A stretch of DNA of 15,215 bases, taken from contig JAOPWW010000155.1 in the NCBI GenBank assembly GCA_025965495.1, positions 1-15,215 on the forward strand, written 5' to 3'. The position numbers were made by a program, and so were the translations under genes. A model generated the notes under the pieces. It was not told where the DNA came from and made no database searches. It saw only the letters and a list, made by a program, of their open reading frames with translations. Each line of letters begins with the position of its first letter. The stretch's first letter is position 1. The DNA comes from Frankiales bacterium (GTDB lineage Bacteria; Actinomycetota; Actinomycetes; Mycobacteriales; SCTD01). This document shows, in pieces, positions 13,401-15,215 of this stretch.

Positions 13401-15211
13401 ACGGGCTCGTCACGCGGAGCACGAGCTCCCGCGACTGGCGCACGAACCGGGTCGACGCCGCGCAGGCCGCGCTCGTCCCGGGTCGCGGGATCACGCTCTA
13501 CGACCTCGCCGGTCCGGTCCCCGCCGTCGCGGTCGCGGGCCACTCCGGTCCCGACGCGCTGTCGGGCCAGGACGGCGTCGACCTGCTCCTGGGCCAGGAC
13601 GGCGACGACGCCGTCAGCGGCGGCGGGCAGGACGACTACGTCGAGGGCGACGGCGGCGCCGACGTGGTCCACGGCGACGTGGCGCTGACGGCGGCCCAGC
13701 TCCTGTCCCCGTCGGCGGGCGCCGCCTGGGCGACCCCCACGGTCGACACCGCGGCAGCCGTCGCGGGCCAGGACGACCTGCTCGGCGGCTGGGCCCTCTC
13801 GGGCTACCGCGACGGGAGCGACACCCTCGACGGTGACGGCAGCGACGACGTCGTCCTCGGCGACGACGGCGCCGTGGCCCGCGACCTCGTCGTCACCAAG
13901 GACGGTGCGACGGAGACCGTCAACACGAGGCGCTACGGCAAGGGACGGACCGGCAGCGCCAAGGTCCGCGTCCCCGGTGGCGGTGCGGACTCCACCCGCT
14001 TCTGCCCGACGTCGGGCACGACGGTCCGGACCTGCGAGGCGGACGGTGCCTGGGGCGACGACAAGGTCTACGGCGGTGACGGCCAGGACCTGCTCTACGG
14101 CCAGGACGGCAAGGACTCGATCTGGGGCGGCGCCGGCGACGACGACGCCTACGGCGAGCTCGGCGACGACACGATCTGGGGCGAGGGCGGGGACGACGCC
14201 CTGGTCGGTGACCGTGGCGGCGTGCAGGACCGGTACGAGGACGGGTCACGCTCCCGCTCCACGACCCTGTCCATGCCCCCGGCGGTCACCTACACCTCGC
14301 GGCGGGCCGGCACGGTCAGCCGCGAGACCGACCTGCTGCACGACGTGAAGGGTGCGGACCTGGTGGCGACCACGGCGGCCAAGATGCCGCTCGACGGGAT
14401 CGCGTACGGCGGCGTGGACCGGATCCGTGGCGGCGACGGGAACGACGTCGTGCACGGCGGCGCCGGTGACGACCTGCTCAACGGCGACACCGGTGGGGAC
14501 GCGGTCTTCGGCGACGGCGGCAAGGACGCCCTCTGGGGCGGTCTGGGCCGTCCGTGCGCACCGACCGACGCCGCCTGCCTCGCCGACCCCGGCGCCAACG
14601 GCGAGTGGGTCGACCACCTCGCCGGCGGCAAGGGCGAGGACGTCCTCGACTGGCGCCCTCGGGGCACCTTCGGCAGCGGGTCCACCCCTGGCACGTGCAG
14701 CACCTCGACCGTGCAGACCTCGACGGCCGACGGGACCACCGACCCGTGCAGCTGGTTCGTCATGACCGACATGGCGAACGACACGGGCGACCCCCAGACC
14801 CGGGCCGACAACCAGCACCACCAGGGGATCGACTGGGTCTACGGCGGGTGGGACCGCGACGTCCTGCAGGGCGACCAGTCGGCGAACGGCCCGAACCCGG
14901 GCGACCGCCTGATCGACTGGTCCGGCGCCTACGACCTGTACAGCCACTGCAACGCGGCCTACGGCGGCTTCAACGACGTGCGCCTCCACGCGCCCTCCCT
15001 GCAGGACTTCCTGCAGGTGTGGGCCACCGGCCTCGGCGCGGGTCGGCCCGGCAGCAGTCAGGCGACGGCCGACGTCGGCCAGGCGGGGACCTCGGCCTAC
15101 GAGGAGCTGGCCCTGGTCTACACGTCCGACAACCAGGCCCACGGTGCCGGCAGCGCGTTCCCGACGACGCCGGGTCACTTCGACCAGTCGGGGGCGTGCA
15201 CCGGCTTCTGA
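4322..15211 (+). CDS. Giant Sec-exported RTX-repeat calcium-binding protein (3629 aa)
   Basis: The GTG at 4322, after GAGGAA, opens a 3629-codon frame closed by TGA at 15209-15211. Architecture: signal peptide 1-31; beta-rich region 32-1280, made of alternating-hydrophobic strands and interrupted by helical LPxxG-like segments near 357, 809 and 1209; one FnIII-like domain 1282-1400; a further beta-rich block to 1614; Thr/Pro linker 1615-1637; a second beta/helical block containing a conserved module with an EF-hand loop (1870-2028); RTX nonapeptides 2151-3409; Trp/Cys-containing C-terminal cap 3410-3629. RTX repeats bind Ca2+ in parallel beta-rolls, so the protein should fold outside the cell where calcium is high. 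No protease, lipase or other catalytic motif, LPxTG signal, S-layer-homology motif or C-terminal membrane anchor was found. A structural, adhesive or matrix role is inferred. It is probably monocistronic, with a 320-bp leader. The low-complexity coding DNA gives spurious open frames on the other strand. Confidence 0.9.
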   Translation: MPSAVKSVLATLVTTAVLVAYGATAAAPAQADTGQDAASAAVTDLLRRLSTDVLPQTASSSAVSQQLPTLARTAAESVDLKTAFSSALATGGPLADVGLQKDLSDLKGYLDGAGDKTWTFDARLDGQALTLDYTRQVVSEAGLDIRDPEGTLSLSSGKGITVTGTLKGSFTFVYSAADGQASLTHPSLSITTTGDLPASTTIDAGLGILGVQVVGDATADDYRLSSTVTTTWANPDDDPAGSLAFDDPATATPDDGELAADGAGAGLVTAVRTGTLTASLVAKPRASTLVAGLPSVGATVHVSSAPTDGGTFEAPKVSSDVPVAAKPFLSMTPRDLAAALSQAASAVLGMQDAQDGQLPLMRGTIGNAVDAVGGIKAFLAKEVPDADPDDDTPGQPSFASLQDMLKALDGASFDTGWTIAVAPGAAYDAGSKKVGFTVTTTRGGVKDLELNVLGAETTGTITAYTEATRQLTASGVDFTKDGGAAALAGRKVTAGLSYGTVQEVTGSGKLLLTADGWSAGVPAKGTRFSVEAADPKTGAPELASALAAATGIGVANADLSTATVTPAVTLTLPMALDLRAPLTFAGDLSKKDCDPDPVKEAACPFKQVDASGLGRVITSLPLASDRVLLRQAKDVDVLVADADVTSPVQINTTSGFLALTVGGTVTMKRPTTGHLQTLTLLDSGDLPVPAFVEQVRQQAAATATAAPTVFSQKLAGSVSAALDISVDGAPNAFAPNSNSTRVTLTGTVAGLAGGDLSKVTVTADEPARADLLKALDFEPNNPTSLFGGVQAAFEAAGADLTTMTGGGLDTPIPFVGSSVGQLLGAGASGAQGVTYTQQARVADKPEVPATTTAAAVPAVAGSPATTTLTDPDPKGRFGQTFLGRRVVVGSTVATVVGVGSPVSGGTTSASLVLAPQITPVPDTDTPYLVENELLGAVHVLQALTPATLQEAVAMAQASLGNGSTIDVGLVGGAAGPQLRLDLGWERAYRVSHPVSLEFGDSQLVGASGGGELSLDATGSVKLSLLLPLTAAAMLTPLESTKIVKKDSGVDFTVKVAAKGAHLGANLGPISVDLGTTADPGSFSAGFGIHAAGTATGATPSIKDFFTGGFGVTVSNGGACALTEIVCAKFPVYVSKSLASGGPLTVTSTLGTGDDLLAALGAAHTTVVLPLGLQNLLDGTPFKFNTLSEGLEQYLFYAEASLRTASNNGEMPIIGRDLQAGADFLGDTRTKLDAFMAAYPAIDTVGGARTYLTTTLQAKLGITGITVDFTCNSTLEPPPAPGVVAKGAATTDKTTYVYEVVSVYKDTKPATPVEHFSVPSATSTVTNAATLVAPTAANPTGKTNTVTFAKLPGVSSYKVLRATKGAAAGATLSAFGTVGTVPTGATATLTYVDSAATTTAAPAVPTKAYRMPGVACAENASITDIEGVTLALHLGRGDISKNGCVDSKTLGNCFGGKLPVDLGLPGLSLKTGDSGSVSATVGWALDVKLGLSRTRGFYIDTANKDEFEVGASVKLDQAAGPDLQAQLAIIDVDVEKKGTTPEFVGHFGIDIQDSKTDKDTDLTLTEMSRLKVADAITVSLDAKVTIDWHLEATAAAALPGIGTDFLLTWSWGAATGGSTPTTPPTPTTPPTTPPLPAKDTTKLVIQFNHVTLNAGKFFGDALGPYLRQIVDATKPLQPILDTIFTPLPVISDLSKAAGGKAVTIASLGETFNTLPGGAKITPFLNAIKTVKQLLAGVKCPTVTPEALAACGVEIGSFNLLADRAATTNATAGNAKAMIDPSPTTNLPIKTAGADLAAKDTSHQLADPAKVSKAAALKAGLAAGLSIPVMEDPTLLFGLISGGDVPLVEFDSGPLTLGFQFQKSFGPIYAPPPVMMVIGGGASVTLRVAAGFDTYGIRRAIETGDGAQVLDSLYFKTVDANGAPIPVVQFTGYLEAGASVSLGVLEVGVLGGIKLTVGFYWNDPNNDGKFRLFEFAGAVAQNPLCLFNVGGQLSLYVKVFVVIGVSPFAVDFDFTLVDITLLDFSLKPDCTPPPPRLGGTADKVLYVFAGKHGGEGPRGNKAWASGGKDETWVVRQVPAYDDEDGTHHEAAVEVRGLGLTESFPDTTAAPIDTVVLDGRDYAGKLNVSFTGGSAPTADAVPGAFTKKAVVFTGKGDDVVRTGEGDSWVDSGAGNDSVTTLDRTDLAQAADAVHAHVAGGPGADVLTVGNGADKVSGDGSLVVGAATSPTVHLAPAKEGTTTLTGAFDPSTVADQADDLFFKAAPDGSGADQIAAGLGTSVLSGGGGDDTLGTANDSPLADSTAIAGTSAEALYRALPSVLVGGAGSDSLKSGSAADTLYTGDKAETGQTGTGSGDAATASNVVDTGSGSDTVHGSNGIDVVTVHSTAEQTATLYGGGADDVLTGGLGHDHLFGGPGDDYVVASPATVGAPGSTTDVLGSARDVVALPGSGASPKLLVGGTGSDRIYGSDGDADVYGDTTADTCDVQSSPVSAQPGETVVADDGADLILGGNGVDVVSAGGGDDYAYGAGNADRVCGGRGSDHLYGGEGTDLVQGGSGDDQGYGEAGDDQVYGNTGDDTLYGGAGNDRVQGNEGLDRADGGSQDDVLLGGTSAAGTAAGTASAADDGDVLLGDEGGDVLVGDDATSDVATSAPYPTDLGSSDPDLGGADRIVGGDGADRAYGGLEGDTVLGGKGDDALEGGPGTDTMSGEADDDDLVGGSSQLADGTFSGSEPGRPDARDVLSGGAGQDVVAGDDAVITRGVVPSHPALEGRGMKARAVDLADESADATPDPAVVSGGDQISGDAGTDVVFGQRGADDISLGDGADYGEGGPDVDTVHGDAGDDDVVGGSSDPLGAAASTTGQPDVRDTLFGDDGQDVVLGDDGRVTRSGSATTTMLSTLTADLVGGTTVAASARPESPLSAGRLASGRSITPYDLGEKPASGTSGADTLTGGDATDVLLGQGGDDRADGGAGADYAEGGQGSDLVLGADGDDDLVGGSSSAGLLAGSGQPDSADEVRGGPGSDLELGDNGLVTRSTSSRDWRTNRVDAAQAALVPGRGITLYDLAGPVPAVAVAGHSGPDALSGQDGVDLLLGQDGDDAVSGGGQDDYVEGDGGADVVHGDVALTAAQLLSPSAGAAWATPTVDTAAAVAGQDDLLGGWALSGYRDGSDTLDGDGSDDVVLGDDGAVARDLVVTKDGATETVNTRRYGKGRTGSAKVRVPGGGADSTRFCPTSGTTVRTCEADGAWGDDKVYGGDGQDLLYGQDGKDSIWGGAGDDDAYGELGDDTIWGEGGDDALVGDRGGVQDRYEDGSRSRSTTLSMPPAVTYTSRRAGTVSRETDLLHDVKGADLVATTAAKMPLDGIAYGGVDRIRGGDGNDVVHGGAGDDLLNGDTGGDAVFGDGGKDALWGGLGRPCAPTDAACLADPGANGEWVDHLAGGKGEDVLDWRPRGTFGSGSTPGTCSTSTVQTSTADGTTDPCSWFVMTDMANDTGDPQTRADNQHHQGIDWVYGGWDRDVLQGDQSANGPNPGDRLIDWSGAYDLYSHCNAAYGGFNDVRLHAPSLQDFLQVWATGLGAGRPGSSQATADVGQAGTSAYEELALVYTSDNQAHGAGSAFPTTPGHFDQSGACTGF
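8165..8521 (+). other. Fibronectin-III-like domain in the giant protein
   Basis: Residues about 1282-1400 show an FnIII-type strand order: TYVYEVVSVYKDT (strands B-C), a middle section TNTVTFAKLPGVSSYKVLRA with the typical W/L-x-x-V-x-x-Y-x-V-x-R end of strand C', and a closing TATLTYVDSAA (strand G). It is the only copy and separates two beta-rich blocks, so a spacer role is likely. The assignment is by pattern only. Confidence 0.6.
9164..9232 (+). other. Thr/Pro-rich linker in the giant protein
   Basis: Residues 1615-1637 consist almost only of Thr and Pro (GGSTPTTPPTPTTPP...). Such hinges join domains in secreted actinobacterial proteins and are possible O-mannosylation sites. It splits the beta-rich half into two parts. 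Confidence 0.85.
9929..10405 (+). other. Conserved-looking module ahead of the RTX region, with EF-hand loop
   Basis: Residues 1870-2028 read as one unit: a Gly-rich strand pair, GFDTYGIRRAI (1889-1899), a stretch around VQFTGYLEAGASVSLGVLEV, then GGIKLTVGFYWNDPNNDGKF, NPLCLFNVGG, and a closing set of hydrophobic strands ending LLDFSLKPDC. I recall very similar units (FDTYGLR, then LxDPDxDGKVR, then a PLCIFD-like segment) in giant calcium-binding surface proteins of other phyla, but know no accepted name. It ends in a short poly-Pro hinge (TPPPPR) before the RTX half. Confidence 0.55.
10202..10237 (+). other. EF-hand-type calcium loop
   Basis: Residues 1961-1972, DPNNDGKFRLFE, match the 12-residue EF loop at every key place: Asp1, Asn3, Asp5, Gly6, hydrophobic Phe8 and Glu12. 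It lies between beta-strands rather than two clear helices, as in EF-like loops of extracellular proteins. It is a likely second kind of Ca2+ site besides the RTX repeats. Confidence 0.65.
11840..12136 (+). repeat. Longest uninterrupted RTX run, 11 nonapeptides
   Basis: Residues 2507-2605 are eleven back-to-back nonapeptides in perfect register, from GGNGVDVVS to GGSQDDVLL, followed by GG. They would form about five to six full turns of a calcium beta-roll. One unit (GAGNADRVC) ends in a cysteine in place of the usual hydrophobic or polar residue. Confidence 0.9.
12314..13888 (+). repeat. Second-tier repeat: four RTX modules of about 130-147 residues
   Basis: Modules begin at 12314, 12698, 13139 and 13538 (residues 2665, 2793, 2940, 3073), giving lengths of 128, 147 and 133 residues for the first three and about 117 to the last recognisable motif. 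Each has, in order, RTX turns, a DDD-L/V-VGGSS block (degenerate as DDLLGGW in module 4), a short insert with an RPD/QPD-type segment, a GQDVV-type turn, and an LGDDGxVTR strand. The first three then have a 25-50 residue non-RTX insert that in modules 2 and 3 ends in a YDL motif. This is visible by eye and was not computed. Confidence 0.75.
14072..14206 (+). repeat. RTX run, five nonapeptides, Trp-bearing
   Basis: Residues 3251-3295 are five repeats in register (GGDGQDLLY, GQDGKDSIW, GGAGDDDAY, GELGDDTIW, GEGGDDALV). Trp or Tyr fills position 9 in four of them, giving an aromatic ladder on one face of the beta-roll. Confidence 0.85.
14429..14536 (+). repeat. Last RTX run, four nonapeptides
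   Basis: Residues 3370-3405 (GGDGNDVVH, GGAGDDLLN, GDTGGDAVF, GDGGKDALW) form the final beta-roll before the C-terminal cap. The last unit runs into GGLG and the Cys-x6-Cys loop. Confidence 0.85.
14549..15208 (+). other. C-terminal cap domain with DRLIDW motif and cysteine pairs
   Basis: Residues 3410-3629 are no longer RTX, apart from one or two degenerate turns (GGKGEDVLDW; WVYGGWDRDVLQGD, 3506-3519). The key motif is NPGDRLIDWSGAYDLYSHC (DRLIDW at 3529-3534), followed by a PSLQDFLQVW helix. I recall a related LIDW-G-x-Y/F-N segment after RTX repeats in many giant bacterial proteins. Six cysteines are visible at 3412, 3419, 3459, 3476, 3543 and 3626, and the protein ends GACTGF. Capping the last beta-roll and guiding folding is a reasonable inference. 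No enzymatic motif is seen. Confidence 0.6.
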
Positions 15212-15215
15212 CGCG

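Larger units (their letters stand above)
10772..14548 (+). repeat. RTX (GGxGxDxUx) repeat region of the giant protein
   Basis: Residues 2151-3409 hold roughly fifty nonapeptide-type repeats (my hand count; for example GGEGTDLVQ, GNTGDDTLY, GGAGDDDAY). They come in runs broken by non-repeat inserts. The Gly-rich turns with Asp at position 6 bind Ca2+ in a parallel beta-roll. Inserts carry extra cysteines (for example Cys3228 and Cys3238). At DNA level the repeats are built from GGC-GAC-GAC-like units, so unequal recombination and assembly errors are likely here. Confidence 0.95.

Noticed and set aside
6635..13672. A 7-kb open frame on the minus strand, antisense to the giant gene
   Set aside because: It is a by-product of G/C-biased third positions and repeated GGC-GAC codons. 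The translation is low-complexity Arg/Val/Ala/Gly with no domain. It ends only at a TAG formed by a rare in-frame CTA leucine codon of the sense gene.
11840..14536. Regular DNA periodicity that could be mistaken for a CRISPR or tandem satellite
   Set aside because: The period is 27 nt, always in frame, with glycine/aspartate codons and no spacer structure. It is the coding echo of RTX nonapeptides.
15000..15215. Search for LPxTG, S-layer-homology or C-terminal membrane anchor in the giant protein
   Set aside because: The last 70 residues contain no LPxTG-like motif, hydrophobic helix or basic tail, and the protein ends GACTGF.

Overview
The window is high-GC DNA (estimated by eye at about 70% or more), with strong G/C bias at third codon positions, GTG starts and several genes that appear to be transcribed leaderlessly. 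This points to an actinomycete (Actinomycetota). The left part supports it: a lipid-droplet-associated-like protein, ispH, a small membrane protein on the opposite strand and ychF occur in the same order and orientation as I recall for Mycobacterium tuberculosis Rv1109c, lytB2 (Rv1110), Rv1111c and Rv1112. I cannot name a genus.

Layout. Positions 1-771 (minus) hold the N-terminal 257 codons of the lipid-droplet-associated-like protein, cut by the window edge. ispH (865-1848, plus) is the last enzyme of the MEP isoprenoid pathway. It meets a four-helix-type membrane protein gene (1845-2273, minus) tail to tail, the two stop codons sharing one CTAG. A 49-bp divergent spacer then leads to a translationally coupled pair of small genes, an 80-residue unknown (2323-2565) and a YCII-type protein (2562-2900), followed by the ATPase/GTPase ychF (2928-4001). 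Four of these genes lack a well-spaced Shine-Dalgarno sequence but carry a TANNNT box 6-8 nt before the start codon.

After ychF comes a 320-bp non-coding stretch with a weak hairpin and several short palindromes. The rest of the window (4322-15211) is one gene for a 3629-residue secreted protein. In order it has a Sec signal peptide; about 2000 residues of beta-rich sequence punctuated by helical LPxxG-type segments, one fibronectin-III-like domain and a Thr/Pro linker; a conserved-looking module with a perfect EF-hand loop; about 1260 residues of RTX (GGxGxDxUx) calcium-binding repeats, part of which is organised in a second tier of four modules of about 130-145 residues; and a Trp/Cys-containing C-terminal cap. 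No type I secretion genes, sortase signal or partner gene are visible. The protein is best described as a calcium-stabilised, Sec-exported surface or matrix protein of unknown binding target.

The left genes are housekeeping or conserved and do not obviously work with the giant gene, which looks like an accessory unit placed behind ychF with its own leader and ribosome binding site.
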